64,000 nucleotides of DNA from Chryseobacterium sp. SN22 (lineage in GTDB: Bacteria; Bacteroidota; Bacteroidia; Flavobacteriales; Weeksellaceae): NCBI RefSeq assembly GCF_008329705.1, contig NZ_VTSX01000022.1, positions 1-64,000 on the forward strand, given 5' to 3'. The notes beneath the pieces were generated by a model that saw nothing but the letters and a program-made list of their open reading frames with translations, had not been told where the DNA came from and ran no database searches. Positions 53,012 to 61,085 of the stretch are shown piece by piece. Made by a program: the position numbers and the translations under genes. Every line of letters starts with the position of its first letter. The first letter of the stretch is position 1.

Positions 53012-53052
53012 CCTTCCAAATTGACAAGCAAAGCTGATTGACCATTCACCAT
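53012..53052. repeat. Direct repeat, copy 2
   Basis: CCTTCCAAATTGACAAGC ... GATTGACCATTCACC, followed by more CCATT words up to the holA stop. Confidence 0.55.
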
Positions 53053-53073
53053 TTACTTCCACCATTCACCTTC

Positions 53074-54111
53074 TTACACTTTCATCTTGATTTTATCGAC
53101 ATTGATGATTTTGTACACCAGTTCTTTGATCAGTTCCGCTTCGCTCATGTTGACAGCGCCAAGGCCTTTTCCTTTCATGTCGAACTCCCGGAGAATGGAG
53201 ATGACCCTGGTGGCATGTTTCAGAGGATATAATCTGGCCGATTCTGCGTAATCCTTGATGAAATAAGGGTTCACCCCCATCTGGGAGGCAATCGACTGCG
53301 GAGACTGGCCTGCCATCGTATGGTAAATGATAACATTGGAAAAGTAATTGTACAGGCTCGACAACATCATCACAAACGGATTGTTTTTAGGATTTTTGCC
53401 CATAAAATGCGCGATTTTAAAGGCTGCGTTGGCATTTTTGGTTCCCAATGCTTTCTGAAGTTCAAAGACATTGTACTCTTTGCTGATCCCGATATGCTCT
53501 TCCACGATTTTCCCGTCGAGCACTTCGCCGGGCTTGAGAATAATTTTAAGCTTGTTCAGCTCATTGGCGATCCGGGAAAGATCATTTCCTAAGTATTCTG
53601 CCAGAAGCTGGGAAATATTCGGAGCCGTTTTGATGCTTAACCTGATGCATTCGTCGGCGATCCATTTCGGGAGATGGGCTTCCCTGATGGATTCGCTTAA
53701 AAACAGCATACCGGCTTTCTCCAAGGATTTGGTGACCTTTTTCCGGCTGTCCAGTTTTTTGTGCTTGTGAGCAAAGACCAGAACGGTGGACAGTACCGGA
53801 TTCTGAACGTAGGTTTCCAGGGCATTGCTTTCACTTTCGGCCATTCTCAGGTCCTGGGCTTCCTTGATAATGATAACCTGCTTATCCCCCATCATTGGAA
53901 ACTGCCGGGCCAGCGAAAGGATTTCGTGATACGAGCTATCTTTGCCGTAAACGACGGTTTGGTTGAAGGCTTTTTCGTCCTCCGTTAAAAAGTCGTGTTC
54001 AAGGGCTTTTACTGCAAGATCGATAAAGTAGGATTCTTCTCCGTGGAAAAAATAAATCGGTAAAACTTCTTTATTTTTAATATTTTTGAGGATTACATCT
54101 AATTCTTTCAT
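53074..54111 (-). CDS. holA: DNA polymerase III delta subunit
   Basis: A 345-residue clamp-loader subunit that opens the sliding clamp. PIYFFHGEESYFIDLAVKAL at the N-terminus, GDKQVIIIKEAQDL and the C-terminal HFMGKNPKNNPFVMMLSSLYNYF are typical of bacterial HolA. The start is only 7 bases from that of the divergent gene at 54119. Confidence 0.93.
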   Translation of the reverse strand: MKELDVILKNIKNKEVLPIYFFHGEESYFIDLAVKALEHDFLTEDEKAFNQTVVYGKDSSYHEILSLARQFPMMGDKQVIIIKEAQDLRMAESESNALETYVQNPVLSTVLVFAHKHKKLDSRKKVTKSLEKAGMLFLSESIREAHLPKWIADECIRLSIKTAPNISQLLAEYLGNDLSRIANELNKLKIILKPGEVLDGKIVEEHIGISKEYNVFELQKALGTKNANAAFKIAHFMGKNPKNNPFVMMLSSLYNYFSNVIIYHTMAGQSPQSIASQMGVNPYFIKDYAESARLYPLKHATRVISILREFDMKGKGLGAVNMSEAELIKELVYKIINVDKIKMKV

Positions 54112-54118
54112 CTTATAA

Positions 54119-54547
54119 ATGGAACTTCCAAAACTGAACTTTCAGGAAACTTTTGATTTTAAATTCAGGAAAGACAAAGATAAGTTTTTTATTTATGATC
54201 CCATCCGCAAAACCTATCTTTTGCTCACGCCTGAGGAATGGGTACGGCAGCATTGGGTCCATTATTATCTTACGGTAAAATCCTACTCCGTTTCTGCCCT
54301 GGTTACTGAAAAAAAGATTGTCCTGAACGGTTTAACGAAAAGGATCGATCTTCTGATTACCGAAAAGACCCGGCCTAAAATTTTAATCGAATGCAAAGCC
54401 CCGCAGATCAAATTAACGGAAAAAACCTTTGAGCAGACCGCCCGTTATAATTCGATTATCGGTGCCAAAGAGATTGTTTTAACGAATGGGCTGCAGCATA
54501 TTCACGCGTATTTTGAGAATGGCGAGTATTTGTTTTACAAACCATGA
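54119..54547 (+). CDS. HSDR_N-type nuclease domain protein
   Basis: A 142-residue protein matching the type I restriction R-subunit N-terminal-like domain found as a stand-alone gene in Bacteroidetes. The PD-(D/E)xK core is visible: Asp in KRIDLLI and ECK in ILIECKAP. YDPIRKTYLLLTPEEWVRQH is the family start. No helicase or methylase is nearby, so it is not part of a restriction system here. The conserved place beside holA suggests a housekeeping role. Confidence 0.85.
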   Translation: MELPKLNFQETFDFKFRKDKDKFFIYDPIRKTYLLLTPEEWVRQHWVHYYLTVKSYSVSALVTEKKIVLNGLTKRIDLLITEKTRPKILIECKAPQIKLTEKTFEQTARYNSIIGAKEIVLTNGLQHIHAYFENGEYLFYKP

Positions 54548-54741
54548 TAAGTCGTAGCTTTACATCCGATGCTGATTTGATTCGCCCCCTTTGGGGCTTA
54601 ATGTATGTCTGATTTTGCAGGTGTCTGAAATTTCTGTCTGAATTCAGGAGGCAAAATTGACAGATCGTCATTATGAAATTTATATTCCGGAAATGCGTAT
54701 CGGAGCACGGTTTTTGTACTGATGACCACTGCCCTAGCCCC

Positions 54742-54787
54742 GATTGCAGCGGAAATCCTTTTTTGAAAAAAAAGATTGCAGCGGAAA
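54742..54787. repeat. GATTGCAGCGGAAA direct repeat around a T/A hairpin
   Basis: GATTGCAGCGGAAA at 54742-54755 and 54774-54787, separated by TCCTTTTTTGAAAAAAAA, which folds on itself. The unit is preceded by GCCCTAGCCCC. It lies just before the dienelactone hydrolase gene. Confidence 0.55.
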
Positions 54788-54817
54788 GCGGGAAACAGCT
54801 CCTAAAAAATTAAACGT

Positions 54818-55561
54818 ATGACAAAATCTATCTTAGTGGGTGCGGCTTTGCTGGCCTCGGCTACCCTATTCAGCCAACAATTAAAACCTGTTACCTATCA
54901 GGACGGAACCCAGAAACTGAACGGACTCGTAACATCCAACGCCGGAAAAAAACTTCCCGGGGTTCTGATTCTTCCGGCCTGGAAAGGAATCGACGACGAG
55001 GCGAAGACCGCCGCGGCAGACCTGGAGAAACAGGGATATATCGCTTTTGTAGCCGATATTTACGGAGAAGGGAATATTCCTGCTGATAATAACGCTGCAG
55101 CAAAAACTGCAGGCTACTACAAGAAAAATTATGAAGCTTACCAGAAAAGAATTATGCTTGCCTTGGAGCAGCTGAAGAAAAACGGGGCGATTCCGGACCG
55201 GATTGCCGTGATCGGTTACTGCTTCGGAGGAACCGGCGCCCTTGAATCGGCAAGGGGAAAAATGCCGGTAGCAGGCGTGGTTTCCATCCACGGGAGTATC
55301 GGGAAGGACCAGGCGAGACCCAACGGACCTATTTCGACAAAAATCCTGGTAGAAAATCCTGCGGACGACCAAAGCGTAACGCCGGAAGATTACAACAACC
55401 TGATCAAAGAAATGAATGACGGCAACGCCGACTGGCAGATTATCACCTATGCACATTCCAAACATACGTTTACGGATCCTAAGTCACCGGATTACAATCC
55501 CGTGATGGCCAAAAGAGCCTGGAACCATACACTGATGTTTCTGAAGGAAATCCTTAAATAA
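54818..55561 (+). CDS. Dienelactone hydrolase family protein, secreted
   Basis: A 247-residue alpha/beta hydrolase with a signal peptide ending in LFSQ. The nucleophile Cys lies in GYCFGGTGAL, with Asp in NPADDQSVTP and His in YAHSKHTFT. Cys nucleophiles are typical of dienelactone hydrolases. VLILPAWKGIDDEAK is the usual N-terminal strand. Substrate unknown. Confidence 0.9.
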   Translation: MTKSILVGAALLASATLFSQQLKPVTYQDGTQKLNGLVTSNAGKKLPGVLILPAWKGIDDEAKTAAADLEKQGYIAFVADIYGEGNIPADNNAAAKTAGYYKKNYEAYQKRIMLALEQLKKNGAIPDRIAVIGYCFGGTGALESARGKMPVAGVVSIHGSIGKDQARPNGPISTKILVENPADDQSVTPEDYNNLIKEMNDGNADWQIITYAHSKHTFTDPKSPDYNPVMAKRAWNHTLMFLKEILK

Positions 55562-55575
55562 TGTACCGATTTGGA

Positions 55576-55636
55576 AATGTAACAGTGTACCAATGGATGA
55601 ATCATCGGTATGGATTCATGGTTACACTGTTACATT
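55576..55636. terminator. Long imperfect palindrome between convergent genes
   Basis: AATGTAACAGTGTACC pairs with GGTTACACTGTTACATT (one bulge), and inside it ATGAATC pairs with GATTCAT. The 61-base hairpin suits a terminator for both flanking genes. The GTTACACTGTTACATT arm recurs at 56221-56236. Confidence 0.65.
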
Positions 55637-55659
55637 AATTAGATTGTTATATTTTTCTA

Positions 55660-56037
55660 TTATTTTGCTTCCAATTCTATTTTGTAAGCTTGTGGAGAAT
55701 ATTTGGTAAGGGAACCGGTAGCGGCATCGATTCCTACACCGATAGCTCCGCCCAGCAGAATATTAACCAATGTTACCGGATTGAATGTTTTTGTAAGCTT
55801 TACTTCTTTGTTGCTGAAACCTTCTTTTTCGAAAGTCACCATCTGTTTACTCAGGGATCTTGGGATTTCAGCCGTGCATGGCGTGGTGCATTTTTCGATT
55901 CCTTTATGGAAAACTTTCGCTCCTTCCGGAGTGGAATTAAATGTGATTTTATCTTTTGTTCCGGTAAGGATGGTCGCGCATGAAGTCATGGACAGGGTAA
56001 CGCCCAATAAAAGGGCTGCTGAAAATTTGTTTCTCAT
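55660..56037 (-). CDS. PEGA-like lipoprotein
   Basis: A 125-residue protein with lipobox LSMTSC (Cys20). KITFNSTPEGAKVFHKGIEK and TPCTAEIP resemble the PEGA-type beta-sandwich with a short glycine-rich C-terminal helix (LLGGAIGVGIDAATG). Predicted outer membrane lipoprotein; function unknown. Confidence 0.8.
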   Translation of the reverse strand: MRNKFSAALLLGVTLSMTSCATILTGTKDKITFNSTPEGAKVFHKGIEKCTTPCTAEIPRSLSKQMVTFEKEGFSNKEVKLTKTFNPVTLVNILLGGAIGVGIDAATGSLTKYSPQAYKIELEAK

Positions 56038-56088
56038 AGTTTAAGTTTTTCTGATCTTAAAAATTTCCGCGAACTTACGGAATTTAAG

Positions 56089-56166
56089 ACAATGGAACAA
56101 TAAACAATGGAACAATGTATCAGTATAACAATGTAACAATATAAGAGCGTAGCAATATATCAATAT
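56089..56166. repeat. Low-complexity AACAATG repeats
   Basis: Degenerate tandem words (CAATGGAACAA, AACAATGTAACAATA) between the PEGA-like and cupin genes. The copy of the terminator arm TGTTACACTGTTACATT follows at 56220-56236. Confidence 0.5.
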
Positions 56167-56259
56167 TGAAACGTTTATTGAAATAAAAAACAGTGCAGCA
56201 ACTAGCCGGAGAAGTCAATTGTTACACTGTTACATTTATTAAATTGATAAATTACAGTA

Positions 56260-56631
56260 TCAGTCTACGCCTTCTACTTCGCGGTGTACCGATTCTACGG
56301 AGAATGCGGGAAGGCAGACCGACAGGTATTCGCATTCTTCCGGAAACGGGTTGCTGTAACGGATTCTCGCGCCTTTTTCGATCATGATGCTCTGGCCTTT
56401 TTCCAGTACTACGGTTTCACCGTCGATTTCAAATTGTTTTTTCCCGGAAATTATGTAGGTGAATTCATCGAATTCAGGGGTCTGGTGCGGTTCGCTCCAT
56501 CCCGCAGGGGCAATCATGTGGGCAATGGAAACGTCTGAGGTTCCGGTGGAATTTCCCCAATGTTCTTCGATCAGTTTTCCGTCGGTCGTCGGGACAATAA
56601 ACGGGTTGTGTTGGATTTTAAATTTTTTCAT
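56260..56631 (-). CDS. Cupin domain protein
   Basis: A 123-residue single cupin: WSEPHQTPEFDEFTYIISGK supplies metal-type ligands (His, Glu), and VLEKGQSIMIEKGARIRYSNP the second motif. No enzymatic assignment. It follows a GNAT gene on the same strand by 5 bases. Confidence 0.85.
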   Translation of the reverse strand: MKKFKIQHNPFIVPTTDGKLIEEHWGNSTGTSDVSIAHMIAPAGWSEPHQTPEFDEFTYIISGKKQFEIDGETVVLEKGQSIMIEKGARIRYSNPFPEECEYLSVCLPAFSVESVHREVEGVD

Positions 56632-56636
56632 AAATT

Positions 56637-57152
56637 TTATTTTTGGATTTGGTATAAAATATTGGTTCTTGAAGGTTCTCCATAATAAGCCACCTCGTGC
56701 TCGCCGAGGTTTTCCGCGCCCAGCCTTTCCATGGCAGTCCGCGACCTTATGTTGTCTTTCCCGACATGGAAATAAACGGTATCGACAAACTGAAAGATGT
56801 AATCCAGCATCAGCTTCTTGATCTGCGGATTGACTTTTTTTCCCCAGGATTTGGTGCCGTAAAAGGTATAGCCGATAAAAATGCTGTTTTGGTCGTCATC
56901 AAAATCATAAAAACGGGTGCTGCCCAGAATATCCCCGGTCGCTTTTTCTACAATTTTAAAGGCCCCTCTGCTTTCGATGGCTCCCTGAAAAAAGTTTTCG
57001 AAGACTTCTCTTCTGTAGCGGTCTTTATTGGGATGCTGCTTCCATACTTCCGGATCGGCAGCCACCTGGTACAAAGACTCAAAATCCCCTTTTTGTAAGG
57101 GGATTAACTGATATTGTTCGTTTTCTAAAACCGCCTGAACAGAAAAGTTCAT
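56637..57152 (-). CDS. GNAT-family N-acetyltransferase
   Basis: A 171-residue RimJ/RimL-like acetyltransferase. ILGSTRFYDFDDDQNSIFIG and KSWGKKVNPQIKKLMLDY form the acetyl-CoA site, and NIRSRTAMERLGAENLGEH the C-terminal part. Lies between a DUF2911 and a cupin gene with 3- to 5-base gaps, so the three are co-transcribed. Confidence 0.88.
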   Translation of the reverse strand: MNFSVQAVLENEQYQLIPLQKGDFESLYQVAADPEVWKQHPNKDRYRREVFENFFQGAIESRGAFKIVEKATGDILGSTRFYDFDDDQNSIFIGYTFYGTKSWGKKVNPQIKKLMLDYIFQFVDTVYFHVGKDNIRSRTAMERLGAENLGEHEVAYYGEPSRTNILYQIQK

Positions 57153-57155
57153 TGT

Positions 57156-57761
57156 TTAGCTTTTTGTTTTTGCTGCGTCGGATTCAATCTTTTTGATCTC
57201 TCTGAGTTTTTCTGCGATCTTCGTTACCGCTTCAGGTTTTGATGGCTTCAAAGGTACTTCCGCCTGTGCATAATCCCATTTCAGAACCAGGTTGGCCGAG
57301 TTTTCGTCGGTCGGGTTCAAAGTGATTTCAAACCACTCCTGCTTGTCGGCCAGCTTGTTTACCGGAACGGTAACATCTACGACATCCTGCTTCGGGTCGT
57401 AGGTATATGCCCCCCACTGCTGGAAATCTTTGTTTAAAATGACCTTCCATTCTTTTTCCGTAGGAACAATGAATAAACCGTAAGTTCCGGCCTGGACGAT
57501 CTTTCCGCCAAAGTTCACCGACTGTCCGAAGGTAATTTTTGTAGAGGAGTTGGCGCCCGCTCTCCAAACCTGTCCGTAAGGGACCAGTTCGCCAAATATT
57601 TTTCTTCCTTTCACTCCGGGTCTTCCGTAGTCTACGGTAATTTTAGACATGGAAAACTGCTGCTCCACGGTCTGGCGCGGACTGGCTGCCGGCACCGAAT
57701 AATCCTGGGCAAAACCGAAAACCGACGCCGAAAGGCAAACTGCAAATAATAACTTTCTCAC
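57156..57761 (-). CDS. DUF2911 domain secreted protein (GTG start)
   Basis: A 201-residue protein with a GTG start at 57761 and a signal peptide ending in FGFAQ. SPRQTVEQQFSMSKITVDYG, VPYGQVWRAGANSSTKITF and AGTYGLFIVP are typical of DUF2911, a periplasmic beta-sandwich. Function unknown. First gene of the set with GNAT and cupin genes. Confidence 0.87.
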   Translation of the reverse strand: MRKLLFAVCLSASVFGFAQDYSVPAASPRQTVEQQFSMSKITVDYGRPGVKGRKIFGELVPYGQVWRAGANSSTKITFGQSVNFGGKIVQAGTYGLFIVPTEKEWKVILNKDFQQWGAYTYDPKQDVVDVTVPVNKLADKQEWFEITLNPTDENSANLVLKWDYAQAEVPLKPSKPEAVTKIAEKLREIKKIESDAAKTKS

Positions 57762-57864
57762 TTTTTTAAATTTTGCCTAAAATTACGAAATTGGATACAG
57801 AAATCATTTTCCTGACCTGATAAATTTTGTTAAATTAAACCGGAATAGGATCTTGATTTAAAGT

Positions 57865-57945
57865 GAATCAGAAGTAGAAATCAGGTAATAAGCTGAATGA
57901 TGAAGGATGGATGTTTTCTATTACCAAAAATATTGATGATCAAAC
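57865..57945. repeat. Intergenic repeat of the AAGCAGAAATCA type (copy 3)
   Basis: CAGAAGTAGAAATCAGGTAA, GGATGGATGTTTTCTATTAC, then CAAAAATA. It occupies the 257-base spacer between DUF2911 and DinB-like genes. Confidence 0.5.
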
Positions 57946-58018
57946 GAATTCTAGTTTAAGATCCTGACTCACCAGACTTTTCTACCTCAATAACCCATTG
58001 AATTAAAGTAAAATAAAT

Positions 58019-58573
58019 TCAAATCCACCTTGATTTAAAAATTATTTTTGCCTGCTCAATATGCCTCAGGTTATGATAAACCACAAAACGGAACGTATCC
58101 CCGAGTTTCAGTCTGATCAGATTTGAAATGCTGGTGCCCGTTTTTGTTTTATTTAAATCTATCTTTTCAGAATTATTTAAAAGAATAATAATCTGCTTTT
58201 GCTGAGCGATGAATTCATCTAAAACCTTTTTATCCAAATTGCTGTAAAGGGGATTCATCGATCTGAAAGTTTTCATTTTTTCCAGTCCCTTTTTAGGAAG
58301 CATACTTTCAGCAAAATAATTTCCCAGAATTCCTGAATTGAATATTTCTGTTGGCTTTGTACCTGAATTATTTATTCGTTGACCGATCTCAGGAATATAA
58401 AATTTACCATAACGGTTCAGGTGTTCAAAACACTCCAAAACACTCCATTTTTTCTCTGAAAGCCTGAAATTAAGCAACTCATCAGGTTGATTTAAAATAT
58501 TTTCAGCAAAATACATATTTTCTGCCGTGATATTTTTTAAATCATTCAGCAATTTTTCCGTCGGGATTGTCAT
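58019..58573 (-). CDS. DinB-superfamily protein
   Basis: A 184-residue four-helix protein. WSVLECFEHLNRYGKFY and VVYHNLRHIEQAKIIF supply the His residues of the DinB-like metal site. Members include thiol-dependent transferases; the role here is unknown. It follows a Crp-like gene on the same strand by 54 bases. Confidence 0.83.
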   Translation of the reverse strand: MTIPTEKLLNDLKNITAENMYFAENILNQPDELLNFRLSEKKWSVLECFEHLNRYGKFYIPEIGQRINNSGTKPTEIFNSGILGNYFAESMLPKKGLEKMKTFRSMNPLYSNLDKKVLDEFIAQQKQIIILLNNSEKIDLNKTKTGTSISNLIRLKLGDTFRFVVYHNLRHIEQAKIIFKSRWI

Positions 58574-58627
58574 GTCTGTTTTTAAGGCAAATCTCTGGTT
58601 TTAAAAAATCTTAAATCTTGACGGGAA

Positions 58628-59152
58628 TCAAGATTTTTTAAGTCTTGACAAGGTTTCCGGGATCATCCTTAAATAATTGGCAATATGCTTATTCGGAATT
58701 TCCTGAAAAAGCTGCGGGCTTCTCTTCAAAACACTTTCATAACGTTCTTTCGGAGAGCCTATTAATAAATCTTTTTCCCGTTCCATTTGTTTTAAAACCA
58801 GATCCTCGAGAATAACAGCCCAAAGCTTTAAATTTTCATCTGAAGATTGGATGAATGCATAAAAATCTTTTTTTGCAGCTATTTTTACTTCGGTTTTCCT
58901 GATGGCCTGAATATAGAAATCCGTCGGTTTTCCCGACAAAAAAGAATCGAGGCAGACCACTATATTATCTGTATAACCAAAACGGATCACTCTTTCCTGT
59001 TCTTCGGGCCTGATAAAAATCCGCAAACTTCCTTTTTCAATAAAATAGATATTGCTGTCAATATCACCTTCCGTTGTCAGAAAGTGATGCCTGTTAATTA
59101 CTTTTTCCTTTTTAAATAAGTCTGCATCAAGTAAAGTCTGAATGATATTCAT
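58628..59152 (-). CDS. Crp/Fnr-family regulator
   Basis: A 174-residue regulator with a cNMP-like sensor domain (TTEGDIDSNIYFIEKGSLR) and an HTH (PNKHIANYLRMIPETLSRLKKS) that ends right after the recognition helix, about 10-15 residues earlier than the protein at 30375. Its likely target is the DinB-like gene downstream. Confidence 0.85.
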   Translation of the reverse strand: MNIIQTLLDADLFKKEKVINRHHFLTTEGDIDSNIYFIEKGSLRIFIRPEEQERVIRFGYTDNIVVCLDSFLSGKPTDFYIQAIRKTEVKIAAKKDFYAFIQSSDENLKLWAVILEDLVLKQMEREKDLLIGSPKERYESVLKRSPQLFQEIPNKHIANYLRMIPETLSRLKKS

Positions 59153-59201
59153 TACATAGAACGTTAAATTAAATGATAAGCTTTAAATTATAAAAGAAAG
59201 T

Positions 59202-61064
59202 TTATTGCGGCATGGCCTTCCATTTCTGAACGACCGCCGTATACAAATACATGAAAATAAATCCGCAGGCCAAGAGAATATAGCTTAAATTAAAGTTCAG
59301 GACTTCAATAATGGTCCTACACTGATATACTTTGATATTCTGCTCATTGCAAAGCTGGTCCTGATGCAGGCTGATGATAATAAATATCAGAAGTACATAA
59401 AGCGTGAAACCGTTTACCGAAAGATTGATGAAAACCGATGAAATTATCTTTTTCACGCTTCTCATGAACAATAACGGGATCAGTAAGATAGCTGATCCGA
59501 TAAATAACGTCAGGTAAGAAGCAAAGAAACCGGTATTGGTTCTTCCGGCAGAAACCGAAAACAAAACAGAGATCAGCACAATGGCCAGGGTAAGCACGCC
59601 TGCACTGATAATACTGAATAAAAGCGATTTCAACCCTGTGGTTCTGAAACTGAAGACCATGGTAGACAGGAAAAAGGCAATCCAGAGATAGATATGTATA
59701 TTTTCCGAAAAGAAATCCGAAGATTTTATAACATCTACATTGTAGAGGAAATCCTGAAGATTTTGCGAGTAATAGTAGTAACCGGTCGTATTATTTTTAA
59801 AATATTGAGCCAGCGAAAGCTGACTTTGGATATCCGGATTAAATTGCCGGATCTGCACGGAATCATTTACCACAACGCCGTCTACAACGGCCGCCGCAGA
59901 ATCGATGGCCACCGTTTCCGTATAGTCATAAGTGCCACCTTCCGGCAGATTGTTGGGATCATATTTTTCACCGTAAGAAGTTTCATATTTTTTGATGAAA
60001 TACCGTACCTTGAAATCATCCGGGGCATAGACCATTTTCGCCCAGTTTTTGGCATCCAGATTATTCCTGATCCCGAACTGTCCGGAAATATCCAGGAATT
60101 TTTTCATCAGCTTTTCCAGTTCGGCAGTATCTTTCTTTTTTAAAAGTTCGGCCGTAAGCCTGCTGATCTCGGATCTTTTTTGCCTGTAATTTTTTCTGGC
60201 ATACTCTTCGTCACCTTCATTATTGCGGGATGATCCTGTATATCCTCCGGCTCTGCCTTCCCGGTCATAAAATATTTCTGAAAAATTAAAATACGTCAGT
60301 CCCGTCGTATTGATGTAAGGTGACATATCCACCACATCCTTTTTAAAAAAATATATGCAGACATCAGTACCTCTCTGGGTATCGACGAGCCTGTTACGCT
60401 TTTCGCCTTCAGGAAAAACAAAATTGCCGTACCGGTCTTTCCTGGAGATCTTCTTTGAGTAAAGGCTGTAATACTGATAAACCCTGTTGTAGTAAACGAA
60501 ATATTTTTTGTTGCGGTCGATTTTATCGAGATCGGTTTCACAGTAGAGCTCATCAAAACCGGGGAAAATTCGGTTGTCCAGCGTGTAATACTCCAGACTC
60601 TGGGAAAGAAAGGCATTGGCCTGGTTAATAATCTTTACATTTTCTGCCATCTGTGCATCGGGATATTTATTCCGGACGAACATTTTAAAGCCGGCCATGT
60701 AAGAAAAATAAAAGGTGGTAGAAATAAGTATAATGACGAAATACTGCACAAACTGCAGGAACAGCCTGCCTCTGGAAAGAGGATAAAAATTCTTGAATGC
60801 ATTATTCCTGAACATCATAATGAGCCAAGCCACAATCAGCAGGACCGAAATAATGAGGTGGATGAAAATCATTCCATCCTTAAAATAATCATTTTTCACA
60901 CTCATTCCCTGCATGGAAGCAGGATTCGCATGAGAAACATAGCCGATGATAAAAAATAAGAGATGAATAACGATCCCTGCCAGAAGCATCCAGACGATTT
61001 TGGTATTCCAGACAGTAGGATATTTTTCGAGCAGATACCGGTTGAATTGATTTATTTTTTGCAT
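59202..61064 (-). CDS. Large membrane protein, partner of an ABC ATPase
   Basis: A 620-residue protein with about 8 membrane helices: three within the first 130 residues, a soluble domain of roughly 300 residues (residues about 135-435), then further helices to the C-terminus. No permease family recognised. The soluble part is rich in Tyr, Lys and Asp (FVYYNRVYQYYSLYSKK). It starts 21 bases after the ATPase ends on the same strand, so the two probably form an ABC exporter or a mechanochemical complex. Confidence 0.75.
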   Translation of the reverse strand: MQKINQFNRYLLEKYPTVWNTKIVWMLLAGIVIHLLFFIIGYVSHANPASMQGMSVKNDYFKDGMIFIHLIISVLLIVAWLIMMFRNNAFKNFYPLSRGRLFLQFVQYFVIILISTTFYFSYMAGFKMFVRNKYPDAQMAENVKIINQANAFLSQSLEYYTLDNRIFPGFDELYCETDLDKIDRNKKYFVYYNRVYQYYSLYSKKISRKDRYGNFVFPEGEKRNRLVDTQRGTDVCIYFFKKDVVDMSPYINTTGLTYFNFSEIFYDREGRAGGYTGSSRNNEGDEEYARKNYRQKRSEISRLTAELLKKKDTAELEKLMKKFLDISGQFGIRNNLDAKNWAKMVYAPDDFKVRYFIKKYETSYGEKYDPNNLPEGGTYDYTETVAIDSAAAVVDGVVVNDSVQIRQFNPDIQSQLSLAQYFKNNTTGYYYYSQNLQDFLYNVDVIKSSDFFSENIHIYLWIAFFLSTMVFSFRTTGLKSLLFSIISAGVLTLAIVLISVLFSVSAGRTNTGFFASYLTLFIGSAILLIPLLFMRSVKKIISSVFINLSVNGFTLYVLLIFIIISLHQDQLCNEQNIKVYQCRTIIEVLNFNLSYILLACGFIFMYLYTAVVQKWKAMPQ

Positions 61065-61085
61065 TTTTTTTCGAATTAAAGATCA

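Larger units (their letters stand above)
52693..53073. other. Repeat-filled spacer between holA and trxB
   Basis: Gene-free. Two related copies of TTCC-AAATTGrCAAGCrAAGC-GATTGACCATT (52867-52910 and 53012-53052) flank a double-hairpin unit at 52921-52975. Confidence 0.6.

Noticed and set aside
53288-53299. GCAATCGACTGC, one mismatch from the pectin operator core
   Set aside because: Lies deep inside holA, a housekeeping gene; taken as a chance match and as a warning on motif significance.
54119-54547. Part of a restriction-modification system
   Set aside because: Only the small HSDR_N-type domain is present; no methylase, specificity or helicase gene nearby.
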